Origin: Ohtaekwangia sp035628875 | GTDB taxonomy: Bacteria; Bacteroidota; Bacteroidia; Cytophagales; Cyclobacteriaceae | DNA length: 64,000 bases | Assembly (NCBI GenBank): GCA_035628875.1 | Contig: DASPIZ010000130.1 | Location: 14,351-78,350 of the forward strand | Reading direction: 5' to 3' | Shown here: positions 1 to 7,936 of the stretch, one piece after another | How positions within the stretch are numbered: the stretch's first letter is position 1 | Layout: each line of letters starts with the position of its first letter | The notes under the pieces: generated by a model | Database searches by the model: none | Seen by the model: the letters and a program-made list of their open reading frames with translations, nothing else | What the model was told of the DNA's origin: nothing | Translations under genes and position numbers: made by a program

Positions 1-10
1 TTTTCGCTAT

Positions 11-100
11 GCATTGATTAGGGATTAGGACATTGGGGGCTAGGCATTGGGGGTTAGGCATTGGGGGCTAGGCATTGGGCATTGGGATTTAGGGATTAGG
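11..100. repeat. Heptad-phased G-rich array overlapping the 3' end of the nucleoside transporter gene
   Basis: Thirteen consecutive 7-nt words (the last one nt short) in one unbroken register, alternating between ATTGGGG-type and GCTAGGC or GTTAGGC-type words, which gives a strong 14-nt superperiod. The stop codon of the minus-strand transporter gene (96-98) lies inside the array, so the array reaches the coding end. It belongs to the family of heptad arrays that recurs in other gaps of this window. Confidence 0.85.
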
Positions 101-1409
101 TGAAGAGAGCACCGGCGATAGTGCCTGACATCATGGTGGCAAGCGATGCCGCGATGAGGGCTTTGATTCCTAACCTGGATAGATCACCCTGGCGTTCAGG
201 AGCCATTCCGCCAATGCCACCAATCTGTATTGCGATCGAACTGAAGTTTGCAAACCCACAGAGTGCATAGGTTGAGATGATGATTGATTTTTCACTCAAC
301 AAGCCAGCGGATTTCATATCCGATAAACTTAAATAGGCCACAAACTCATTGATCACCATCTTCTGCCCTAATAAACTACCTACATTCAGCGACTCATCCC
401 ACGATACGCCCATTGCGAAAGCGAGAATCCGGAAAACTTGTCCAAAAATATATTGCAGAGAAAATCCTTGAAAGGCTCCTCCCGTTGATTCCTGCACCCA
501 TTGATTAAGGCCTGTCCATGTACCAATACCATCCACCAGGATCCAGTTGATGGCATAGATGATGGCAATAAACGCAAGCAACATTGCCGCAATGTTTAAC
601 GCCAGCTTCAATCCATCAGCCGCGCCTGACGCCAGGGCGTCAATCAGGTTAACACCGATTGCTTCTTTACTGACGATTAAAGACTGATCTATTTTTTCCG
701 GCTCAGTTTCTGGTAAAATAATTTTGGACATCACGATGGCAGCGGGTGCATTCATAAGTGATGCGCATAACAGGTACGTTGCAAAGACAATAAGCTGATC
801 ACGATCTGCGCCGCCCAAAAAAGTAATGTAAGCACCCATAACACTACCTGCAATGGTGGCCATTCCTCCAGTCATGAGGCAATGGAGTTCCGAAGAAGTC
901 ATGCGTTTAATAAATGGTCTCACCAGTAGTGGTGCTTCTGTTTGCCCCAAAAAAATATTCCCTGCAGCAGATAAACTTTCTGCACCCGACAAGCGCATTG
1001 TTTTGGTCATCACCCAGGCAAAAACCCAAACGATTTTTTGAAGAATGCCCAGATAATATAGTCCTGCTGTTACCGAGGAAAAGAAAATTACGGTGGGTAA
1101 GGCCTGAAAGGCAAAAAGAAATCCAAGGTTATGGCGAACATTCTGTGTGGAGTCGCTGTTTTTTGCCAGGTCCCCAAAGAGGAACTGCGCGCCGTTCAAC
1201 GCAAATCCCAGAAATGTTACAAGTCCGTTTCCGATGGTTTCAAAAACATCCCGAATAAACGGAACCTTAAGAACACAGATGGCAATAACGAGTTGAAGCA
1301 CCAATCCGGCTCCGACGAGTTTCCAGTCTATCTGTTTCTTATGACCTGAAAGCAGAAATGCTATTCCGATTATTACAACAATCCCAATGATGCCGCGAAC
1401 ATAATCCAT
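96..1409 (-). CDS. NupC/CNT-family concentrative nucleoside transporter
   Basis: Inner-membrane cation-coupled nucleoside importer of the concentrative nucleoside transporter family. The protein is almost entirely hydrophobic with a run of membrane segments from residue 3, and carries family-typical stretches in order: the GNIFLGQTEAPLLVRPFI region (substrate and ion site), a mid-protein gate region with AADGLKLAL, and near the C-terminus NEFVAYLSL and CGFANFSSIAIQIGG. Length (437 aa from the chosen start) is about that of bacterial NupC (around 400). I start at the internal ATG (MDYVRGII) because the further 22 residues upstream look like spurious hydrophobic extension; the longer start at 1475 cannot be excluded. 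It stands alone: the next gene upstream on this strand is about 460 bp away across a repeat-bearing gap. Substrate (pyrimidine versus purine) is not readable. Confidence 0.9.
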   Translation of the reverse strand: MDYVRGIIGIVVIIGIAFLLSGHKKQIDWKLVGAGLVLQLVIAICVLKVPFIRDVFETIGNGLVTFLGFALNGAQFLFGDLAKNSDSTQNVRHNLGFLFAFQALPTVIFFSSVTAGLYYLGILQKIVWVFAWVMTKTMRLSGAESLSAAGNIFLGQTEAPLLVRPFIKRMTSSELHCLMTGGMATIAGSVMGAYITFLGGADRDQLIVFATYLLCASLMNAPAAIVMSKIILPETEPEKIDQSLIVSKEAIGVNLIDALASGAADGLKLALNIAAMLLAFIAIIYAINWILVDGIGTWTGLNQWVQESTGGAFQGFSLQYIFGQVFRILAFAMGVSWDESLNVGSLLGQKMVINEFVAYLSLSDMKSAGLLSEKSIIISTYALCGFANFSSIAIQIGGIGGMAPERQGDLSRLGIKALIAASLATMMSGTIAGALFT

Positions 1410-1570
1410 AAAAGGAGTTTTCAGGTATGTTGCTAAAGATAGTAACCTAAAGCTAAAAAGCAGAAAAAACATCACCTGGAATGTGGCACCCTATGTGCCC
1501 TGAGAATAGTCATGCATCCGGAAATACCAACGATAAGGAAGACTTCGATAATGAAGGCGATTTCCCTCTG

Positions 1571-1749
1571 AACAGAATTTTCGTTAGCGAGGCGTTTGTT
1601 TAAGATCCTTCGCTCGCTGCTGATTAATACTGCCAAAGGAAATGTCCTCTTCCCAATAATGCATAACTTATGATAACGAAGTCGATTATCACGCTAAACA
1701 GAAATTTCGCTAGCGATGCGTTTAATCAAGATCCTTCGCTCGCTGCTGA
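1571..1749. repeat. Two 53-bp imperfect direct repeats in the gap 1476-1869
   Basis: Copies at 1571-1623 and 1697-1749, start-to-start 126 bp. Both begin AACAGAA and end in the same stretch GATCCTTCGCTCGCTGCTGA; differences fall in the middle. The second copy contains the perfect 12-nt palindrome TTCGCTAGCGAA, degraded in the first (TTCGTTAGCGAG). No ORF, promoter match or terminator was recognised in the rest of this 394-bp gap. Confidence 0.8.
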
Positions 1750-1869
1750 AACCGGACATGCCGTGCTCAGATGCAATAATCGAAGGGAGTTGTCTTCTTG
1801 AGCTGGTTTTAGATTATCGCAAGCATTCCTGAGCCATGAAGATACTGCAAGAATACGCGGACCACTTTA

Positions 1870-2469
1870 TTAATTTCTCTTGCTTAGCTCATCGCGAATT
1901 TTTGCTGCACGTTCGTAATCTTCTTTATCGATCGCATCTTTCAACATTTCATGAAGGCGATCAACCGAATAATTTTTAAAATCATCTTTCCGAACGGAGC
2001 TTTCTTTTTTCACTTTCGCTTTTTCTACTTTGGGTTCAGGCTTATCTTCTTCTGCTTCGTCTGTAAGCACAATACCTGCTTCCGCTAAAATATTTTCGTA
2101 TGTATATATCGGTGAATCAAACCGAAGCCCAATAGCAATAGCATCAGAAGGACGCGCATCGATTTCCGTTTTTTTCAACCCATCAGAACACACGATCTTA
2201 CCGAAGAAAACACCTTCCTTTAAATCCGAAATCACAATCTCCTCTACCGTAAAATGAAAGTTATTCGCGAAAGATTTGAATAGATCATGTGTCATCGGAC
2301 GATTGGGAACAATCTTTTCGATCTCGATAGCAATCGCCTGCGCTTCAAACATGCCAATGATAATGGGGAGACGTCGGTTTCCCTCCGTCTCGCCAAGCAC
2401 AAGTGCGAACGAACCGGTCTGGGATTGACTGGATGACAGCCCGAGTATTTCTAATTTTATCTTTTTCAA
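1870..2469 (-). CDS. Bifunctional nuclease (DUF151) domain protein with C-terminal UVR motif
   Basis: Residues about 1-135 match the bifunctional nuclease family (DUF151/BFN), with the hallmark opening ILGLSSSQSQTGSFALVLGE, then RRLPIIIGMFEAQAIAIEIE and the DARPSDAIAIGLR motif. A charged linker rich in K and E (about 138-160) leads to a UvrB/UvrC-type UVR motif (about 168-197, SVDRLHEMLKDAIDKEDYERAAKIRDEL), a helical hairpin used for protein contacts. The start codon is TTG: an in-frame TAG lies 24 nt upstream with no ATG in between, and homologues begin at this point. It is the third gene of an etfB-etfA-bfn run, 33 nt after etfA. Role in vivo is uncertain; family members have reported RNase and DNase activity. 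Cytoplasmic. Confidence 0.9.
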   Translation of the reverse strand: MKKIKLEILGLSSSQSQTGSFALVLGETEGNRRLPIIIGMFEAQAIAIEIEKIVPNRPMTHDLFKSFANNFHFTVEEIVISDLKEGVFFGKIVCSDGLKKTEIDARPSDAIAIGLRFDSPIYTYENILAEAGIVLTDEAEEDKPEPKVEKAKVKKESSVRKDDFKNYSVDRLHEMLKDAIDKEDYERAAKIRDELSKRN

Positions 2470-2502
2470 CGTTATGGTTTTTCTCGCGTACTAAACCCTG
2501 AT

Positions 2503-3456
2503 TTATTTTGCAGCTTTTATCGCCTCGGTAAGCTTGGGCACCACTTCAAAAGCATCGCCCACTACCCCGTAATCTGCGGCCTTGAAAAATGGCGATTCAG
2601 GATCTTTATTGATCACCACAATACACTTCGAGGAGTTCACGCCTGCCAGGTGTTGTATAGCACCGGAAATTCCTACAGCAATATAGAGCTGGGGGGCAAC
2701 TTTCACACCAGTTTGACCGACGTGCTCATGATGCGGCCTCCATCCCATATCAGAAACGGGCTTACTACATCCTGTTGCTGCCCCTAATGTTTTGGCCAAC
2801 TCCTCGAGAATACCCCAATGTTCCGGTCCTTTCATCCCCCTGCCTCCTGATACCACAATGTTTGCTTCCGGTAATAAAACATCACCGGTTGCCTTTTCTG
2901 AAGATGTGATATTAACTGCAAAGTCGTTCTCTGAAGTTGTTCCCGTATATGGTGTAACCACTACCGGGCTGCCTACTTCTTTTATCTCTGCGGCATTTTT
3001 TCGAATGCAAATTACTTTCTTCTGGTTTTTTAACTCAACGTACATAAAAGCTTTGCCCGTGTAGATGCTTCTTTTCACAACAAAACCTGGACTTGTTTGA
3101 GGAAGTTCTACCACATTGGTTGCAAGGCTTGCGCCTGTTTTCGCAGCAACACGTGCGGCCACTGGTGTTCCCAGAGAAGAATTCGCCAATACCAGAATAT
3201 CCGTGCTTTCATCCTGCATCGCCTTACTCAACACACTTGCATACGCCTGAATGTTATTCTGATTTAATTTCTCATCAGCCGCATGAAGCACTTTTTGCGC
3301 GCCATATTTCCCAAGGCTTTCGAGCGCAGATTTTTCAACGGCACCTAACGCCATTGCTGTAACCGGCGACCCCATGCCATGCGCATAAGCTACCGCTTCG
3401 AGCGAAGTGGATTTTATTTTGCCTTCATCACTTTCAACAAAAACTAATATTGACAT
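2503..3456 (-). CDS. etfA: Electron transfer flavoprotein alpha subunit
   Basis: Large subunit of the heterodimeric electron transfer flavoprotein, which takes electrons from acyl-CoA and other dehydrogenases and passes them towards the quinone pool. The N-terminal domain (1-185) is the ETF Rossmann-like half; the C-terminal FAD-binding domain holds the family signature SGGRGMKGPEHWGILEEL, then GWRPHHEHVGQTG, YIAVGISGAIQHLAG and INKDPESPFFKAADYGVVGD. Length 317 aa is normal. It follows etfB by 21 nt, so the two are co-transcribed, as is usual. Confidence 0.97.
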   Translation of the reverse strand: MSILVFVESDEGKIKSTSLEAVAYAHGMGSPVTAMALGAVEKSALESLGKYGAQKVLHAADEKLNQNNIQAYASVLSKAMQDESTDILVLANSSLGTPVAARVAAKTGASLATNVVELPQTSPGFVVKRSIYTGKAFMYVELKNQKKVICIRKNAAEIKEVGSPVVVTPYTGTTSENDFAVNITSSEKATGDVLLPEANIVVSGGRGMKGPEHWGILEELAKTLGAATGCSKPVSDMGWRPHHEHVGQTGVKVAPQLYIAVGISGAIQHLAGVNSSKCIVVINKDPESPFFKAADYGVVGDAFEVVPKLTEAIKAAK

Positions 3457-3477
3457 ATGCCTGATTTTCTTTCGACG

Positions 3478-4218
3478 TTAAATAACTCTAGCTTCGTTCT
3501 TCAAGAGGTTTACCAACTCCGTCATGTTGTCTGCGCTGATCATTTTAACAGAACCCTTCGGAGGTGGCAACTCAAACTTTTGTAACTGAAGTCCACTGTC
3601 GGAAGCAACTGCTTCTATTACCTGCAACGGTTTTGTACGGGCCGACATAATGCCCCGCATATTCGGTATCTTCCATTCTGCGATCGGTTCCTGGCATCCT
3701 GCTACAAAGGGTAAATTAACTTCAGCGAATTCTTTTCCGCCCTCAATCTCACGGGCCAGTGTTGCTTTGTTTCCTTGTAACTCCAGTTTCATTACCGGTG
3801 AGACAGAAGGAATGCCAAGCATCTCTCCTACCAACCCATGCACAACACCGCTGTTATAATCAATGGATTCACGTCCCATCAGAATAAGATCGTAATTAAC
3901 AGTTTTTGCATGCGCGGCAATTTGCGTAGCAACAAAAACTGAATCGGTTGGCGCTGCATTTACCCTAACAGCGTCATCTGCACCAATGGCAAGTGCCTTC
4001 CTAATTGTTGGTTCGGTTTCTGCAAGTCCTACATTTAATACCGTCACAGTAGTTCCAGCATTCGACTCTTTGATCTCAATGGCGCGCGCTAAAGCATAAT
4101 CATCATAAGGACCGATAATGAATTGTACGCCGCTGGTATCGAACCTGGTATTATTGTCAATGAAGTTGATCCTGGAAGTGGTATCCGGAACATGGGTAAT
4201 ACAGACTAAAATCTTCAT
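3478..4218 (-). CDS. etfB: Electron transfer flavoprotein beta subunit
   Basis: Small, AMP-binding subunit of ETF; cytoplasmic partner of the following etfA. It opens MKILVCITHVPDTTSRI, carries the AMP-site region GADDAVRVN and LILMGRESIDYNSG, and the characteristic loop FVAGCQEPIAEWKIPNMRGIMSA with the docking segment used for dehydrogenase recognition. Length 246 aa is typical. First gene of the etfB-etfA-bfn run; the upstream gap to the divergent TPR gene is 189 bp and should contain promoters for both. Confidence 0.97.
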   Translation of the reverse strand: MKILVCITHVPDTTSRINFIDNNTRFDTSGVQFIIGPYDDYALARAIEIKESNAGTTVTVLNVGLAETEPTIRKALAIGADDAVRVNAAPTDSVFVATQIAAHAKTVNYDLILMGRESIDYNSGVVHGLVGEMLGIPSVSPVMKLELQGNKATLAREIEGGKEFAEVNLPFVAGCQEPIAEWKIPNMRGIMSARTKPLQVIEAVASDSGLQLQKFELPPPKGSVKMISADNMTELVNLLKNEARVI

Positions 4219-4384
4219 TATGCTCTAAATCAATAAGTTCGATAGTACCGTTGAGAAACAGGCCTCAAGATATAAAAACGATTCCCGAATTGCCAAATTT
4301 GACTAAAAATTCAACTTTTAAAAGCAGCGAACGACCAAACGAAGAATGATTTACAACCGTGTTCCGTATCTTATACTGTTCGAT

Positions 4385-4392
4385 TACTTTTG
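4385..4392 (+). promoter_or_regulatory. Possible -7 box (TACTTTTG) for the TPR gene
   Basis: Matches the Bacteroidota -7 consensus TAnnTTTG exactly, 15 nt before the ATG at 4408. No convincing TTTG at -33 was found, and the implied leader is very short, so this is tentative. Confidence 0.4.
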
Positions 4393-4407
4393 TTTACCTT
4401 TATCGCT

Positions 4408-4719
4408 ATGTCAACGCGTGTACATCAACTCTTAAAATTTCTTGATGAGGATCCTAAAGATCCCTTTAATATCTATGCTTTGGCGTTAGAGTATCAAAAA
4501 TTTGATCCGGAAAAGGCGCTTACTTTTTTTAACCTGCTCCTTCAGGAACATGTAGACTATGTGGCAACGTATTACCACCTCGGTAAACTCTATGAAGAAC
4601 TTGGAGATAAAGACCAAGCTACCCGCGTCTTTGAACTTGGTATTGAAAAAGCAAAAGAACAACAAGACTCCAAAGCACTCCGGGAACTTCAAAACGCGCT
4701 AGGGGAACTGAGTTATTAG
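4408..4719 (+). CDS. Small tetratricopeptide-repeat protein
   Basis: A 103-residue soluble protein with no signal peptide. About two TPR-like helical hairpins can be seen: DPFNIYALALEYQKFDPEKALTFF (residues 17-40) and VATYYHLGKLYEELGDKDQATRVFELGI (49-76), the second being a good TPR match. It would act as a small protein-protein adaptor in the cytoplasm. The ATG at 4408 is preferred over an upstream in-frame TTG at 4390 because the residues added by the TTG are not TPR-like. Divergent from etfB; nothing in the context gives a specific job. Confidence 0.8.
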   Translation: MSTRVHQLLKFLDEDPKDPFNIYALALEYQKFDPEKALTFFNLLLQEHVDYVATYYHLGKLYEELGDKDQATRVFELGIEKAKEQQDSKALRELQNALGELSY

Positions 4720-4727
4720 TTAATTTA

Positions 4728-4889
4728 GTTCAAAGTCCAAGGAGTTCAAAGTTGGTTTTTCTGTAACGAGGGGATTGTGCCAGTTTGTTTGAGGTTTGAC
4801 GTTTGAGGTTCGAGGTTGGTTTTCGAAAATTGGTTCGATTCTGCTTCAGAAATTGGGCTAAACTTTGCGTACCTCGTGGCTTGTACTTC
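4728..4889. repeat. Three heptad-phased arrays between the TPR gene and the cytochrome-like lipoprotein gene
   Basis: Words at 4728-4755 (GTTCAAA, GTCCAAG, closing GTTGG, one imperfect step), 4787-4819 (GTTTGAG, GTTTGAC, GTTTGAG, GTTCGAG, closing GTTGG) and 4869-4889 (GTACCTC, GTGGCTT, GTACTTC). The 4787 array is preceded by GGGATTGTGCCAG, a lead that recurs before a similar array near 38118. Confidence 0.8.
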
Positions 4890-4891
4890 GA

Positions 4892-5692
4892 TTAGTTTTC
4901 CAACGCGCCATCATCGACCCAGCATCCAAAGAGGTTGATTTGTTCTTGTGTTAGCTTTCCTTCGAACGGCATGCTTCGGTCTTTTGTCAGGGATTTAATC
5001 TTGCTGGCATGCTCCTTTGCTTTTGCATAGATGCGAAGGTCTGGTCTGGATATTCCATTGTGGCAACCTGATAGTGCACAATACGTAGTGATCAACGGTT
5101 TAATATCGTTTAACCAACTGGTGTGGGTTGGGCCTTTTGGTATGGTAACATTTAATGCTACTGTACAATCTGCGCCATCTTTTAGCAGCACATCGTAAGT
5201 ACCATGACGCAGGGATTGAAATATATTACTTTCTGTAAAAGACCCGTTGCCTAACTTAAACAGATAGGGTGAAACGCCTTCTGAAACAGTGATGGTTATT
5301 GCGCCATTTCCGCTGCCGGTACACATTGTGTTTTCCTGTACTTCTGCAGAAAATGAAAATCCTTCTGCCATCACCGTAATATTGTCAAGCACCCTTTCAC
5401 AACCTGCTTTATCCCGGACACGGATCTTATAGATTCCGGATAACAAATTCGTGAAATCTGGTCCTGATGAGATTTCATCGTTAAGGTAATACATATAGGG
5501 TTCTTTGCCACCGTGAACATTAATCCCTATAAGTCCGTCATTGGTACCGCAACCGGTTGATGATGTGATCTCACGTAATGCAACGGACAGGGTACTGTTT
5601 TCACACTGGGCTTTCTTATCAACGTCTTCCTGACCACAGGAAAAACAAAACCAAATTCCCATCAGCGAAAGCAAGCCAATCCTAAACTGCAT
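4892..5692 (-). CDS. Lipoprotein with two SprB-like repeats and a cytochrome c-like C-terminal domain
   Basis: A 266-aa exported lipoprotein (signal peptide with Cys19 at the probable acylation site). Two repeats of SprB/CHU_C-adhesin type follow: residues about 30-108 (GTNDGLIGINVHGGKEPYMYYL ... GIYKIRVRDKAGC) and about 112-186 (GSGNGAITITVSEGVSPYLFKL ... GTYDVLLKDGADC). The C-terminal part (190-266) resembles mono-haem c domains common in Bacteroidota: DIKPLITTYCALSGCHNG with Cys205, Cys210 and His211, then RSMPFEGKLTQEQINLFGCWVDDGA, where Met241 would be the distal ligand. The haem motif is CX4CH rather than CXXCH. Whether haem is attached is inference. Monocistronic; product likely sits on the outer membrane. 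Confidence 0.75.
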   Translation of the reverse strand: MQFRIGLLSLMGIWFCFSCGQEDVDKKAQCENSTLSVALREITSSTGCGTNDGLIGINVHGGKEPYMYYLNDEISSGPDFTNLLSGIYKIRVRDKAGCERVLDNITVMAEGFSFSAEVQENTMCTGSGNGAITITVSEGVSPYLFKLGNGSFTESNIFQSLRHGTYDVLLKDGADCTVALNVTIPKGPTHTSWLNDIKPLITTYCALSGCHNGISRPDLRIYAKAKEHASKIKSLTKDRSMPFEGKLTQEQINLFGCWVDDGALEN

Positions 5693-5798
5693 ACCTAAAT
5701 TAATAATTTCGACTGTGCAAGATAAGGGAAAGAAACAGGCGAGTGACTATATCGAAGTCGGATGGTTTTTTGAGAAAGTCCGGTGGATGTTTGATAAG

Positions 5799-7337
5799 TT
5801 AGAATGGTGTATCATCATCATTCATAGGCGGCGGTAATGGAGCCGGACCTGCACCTGGTTCTCCATCATTAAATGCATTTAATCGGCTTTCGCGTGTAAT
5901 CATACCGGAGAATGGATTATCATATCCCGAAGGAGAATCAAGATCCGCGAACTTCGTGTATTTTCCGATGAATTTGAGCTTTACACTTCCGGTTGAACCG
6001 TTTCTGTGCTTGGCTATAATCACTTCGCCGGTTCCCTGTGTTGGAAGACCTTCTTCGTCAACGGTAATTTTATAATATTCAGGTCGATACAGAAACATTA
6101 CAATATCAGCATCCTGTTCAATGGAACCGGATTCACGTAAATCAGAGAGTTGCGGTTTTTTATCTCCTCCCCTCGTTTCAACACCACGACTTAACTGGGA
6201 CAACGCCAACACAGGAACACTAAGTTCTTTGGCTATGCCTTTGAGTGAACGCGAAATAGAAGCAATCTCCTGTTCACGGTTACCACCCTGTTCACCACGC
6301 ATAAGCTGAAGATAATCGACTACAACGATCTGAATACCATGCTCAGCTTTTAACCTGCGACATTTCGCACGAAGCTCGAGAATGGAAAGTGCGGGTGTGT
6401 CATCAATAAAAATAGGCGCTGACGACAAGCGTGAAGTTTTATGAACGAGTTGCGCCCATTCGTGTTCTGCAAGATTTCCTTTTTTGATTTTTTCACTTTC
6501 AAGTTCGGCTTCTGCTGAGATCATCCTGTTTACTAACTGAATAGACGCCATCTCCAATGAAAATATGGCAACGGGAATTTTAAAATCCACAGCGGCGTTA
6601 CGCAACGCGGAAACAACAAAAGCTGTTTTACCCATACCAGGTCGCGCAGCAATAATAACAAGGTCAGATTTCTGCCAGCCGGACGTCATGCGATCAAGCT
6701 CGGTGAATCCACTTGGCACACCGGTTAATCCGTCTTTATGTTCTTTCAACACCTGTAATTCCTGGATGGCGCGTGCCATCAGGTTTCGCATGTTATCGTA
6801 ATTCTTCCGGAGGTTTGAATCGGAGATCTGAAATATGGATTGTTCGGTTTTATCCAGAAGTTCAAACACATCGGTTGTGTCTTCATAGGCATCACTTTGA
6901 ATTTTCGATGCCACTTCAATGAGTGTACGTTTAATAGCCATCTCCATGATGACCCTGGCGTGATATTCAATGTTGGCGGCGGAACTTACCTTGGCAGTTA
7001 ATTCAGCAATGTAATATGCACCGCCAACTAATTCTATTTTACCGGTCTTGCGCAGTTGGTTAACCACGGTGCGCATGTCAACGGGTTCTGTTGCTTTAAA
7101 AAGATCAACAATAGCCGTAAAAATCTCTTTATGTTGTTCTGAATAAAAATGTTCGGGTTTGAGAAACTCGACTACAGCATTCAACGCGTTTTTTTCCAGC
7201 ATCAACGCACCGAGTACCGCTTCTTCGAGATCAAGTGCCTGAGGCGGCAACTTACCTAAGCTGTCCGAAATTTCTCTCGGTAATAGCTTGTTAGACTTAT
7301 TGCTAAACCTCAGAGACGTTGATCTTCCTTGCTCCAT
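5799..7337 (-). CDS. dnaB: Replicative DNA helicase DnaB
   Basis: Hexameric 5'-3' helicase that unwinds DNA at the replication fork. From the start used (MEQGRST, 512 aa) the N-terminal primase-interacting domain runs about 30-130 (PPQALDLEEAVLGALMLEK), then a linker helix, then the RecA-like ATPase with Walker A ARPGMGKT (about 231-238), Walker B-type IVVVDYLQLM, LALSQLSRGVE and the Arg-finger region KPQLSDLRESGSIEQDAD. No intein interrupts it. An acidic, proline-rich tail (PAPLPPPMNDDDTPF) ends the protein. The internal ATG is preferred to one 17 codons upstream because those residues are poorly helicase-like and the -7 box lies between the two. Confidence 0.96.
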   Translation of the reverse strand: MEQGRSTSLRFSNKSNKLLPREISDSLGKLPPQALDLEEAVLGALMLEKNALNAVVEFLKPEHFYSEQHKEIFTAIVDLFKATEPVDMRTVVNQLRKTGKIELVGGAYYIAELTAKVSSAANIEYHARVIMEMAIKRTLIEVASKIQSDAYEDTTDVFELLDKTEQSIFQISDSNLRKNYDNMRNLMARAIQELQVLKEHKDGLTGVPSGFTELDRMTSGWQKSDLVIIAARPGMGKTAFVVSALRNAAVDFKIPVAIFSLEMASIQLVNRMISAEAELESEKIKKGNLAEHEWAQLVHKTSRLSSAPIFIDDTPALSILELRAKCRRLKAEHGIQIVVVDYLQLMRGEQGGNREQEIASISRSLKGIAKELSVPVLALSQLSRGVETRGGDKKPQLSDLRESGSIEQDADIVMFLYRPEYYKITVDEEGLPTQGTGEVIIAKHRNGSTGSVKLKFIGKYTKFADLDSPSGYDNPFSGMITRESRLNAFNDGEPGAGPAPLPPPMNDDDTPF

Positions 7338-7377
7338 ACAGTGGTTGTTGTACGTGTTTTTTTTAAGTTCGGGGGAG

Positions 7378-7385
7378 CAAACGTA
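7378..7385 (-). promoter_or_regulatory. Candidate dnaB -7 box (TACGTTTG on the minus strand)
   Basis: Exact TAnnTTTG match reading toward dnaB, 40 nt before the ATG at 7337. A TTTG lies on the same strand at 7411-7414, 25 nt upstream of the box, slightly long for the usual -33 spacing. It supports the shorter DnaB start. Confidence 0.5.
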
Positions 7386-7558
7386 CAATCATTACTCATT
7401 GTGATCTCCACAAACTATTCACAAGTTACGCACACTAAAATTGTTTATAACAATATAAAATCGCGTGTATTTCAAATTGACACCAGTTGTCAGCGGGTTC
7501 ATGGTCTAAAGTTTTAGGTTCAAGGACAGTTCAAGGTTTGTGAGTTTGCTGGGTGATG

Positions 7559-7817
7559 GGAGTTGGGATTGTTTGAGGTTTGATGTCTGAGGTTGAGGTT
7601 GGTTGACGAAAACTGATAAGTTATCGAAAACTAATTAGTTAGCACCATCAACCTCACAGCTCGCGGCTCGTAGCTCGAGGCTTTTTGGAGTTGGGGATTG
7701 TTTGAGGTTTGATGTCTGAGGTTTGGGGTTGGTTGACGAAAACTGATAAGTTATCGAAAACTAATTAGTTAGCACCATCAAACTCACAGCTCGCGGCTCG
7801 GTAGCTCGAGGCTTTTT
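7559..7817. repeat. Near-identical 128/131-bp tandem duplication containing heptad arrays
   Basis: Copy 1 is 7559-7686, copy 2 is 7687-7817, abutting with no spacer. Each copy has, in order, GGAGTTGGG, a GTTTGAG/GTTTGAT/GTCTGAG heptad run closing in GTTGG, a stretch with GACGAAAACTGATAAG and CTAATTAGTTAGCACCATCA, then an AGCTCGC/GGCTCGT heptad run and a T-tract. The copies differ at only a handful of positions. It lies in the 599-bp gap between dnaB and mpl (7338-7936), in which the remaining sequence shows only weak heptad-like remnants near 7510-7545. Confidence 0.9.
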
Positions 7818-7936
7818 CTTGAACGCTTCGTTATCGGAACCTAATTTGGAGCTGATCGCAGTTGCGAAAAATTTCAAACTCTCTCTGAAGTTCTGTAGTT
7901 TTTTCCTTTAATTTAGCCGAATTTGAGTTTCCCGGA

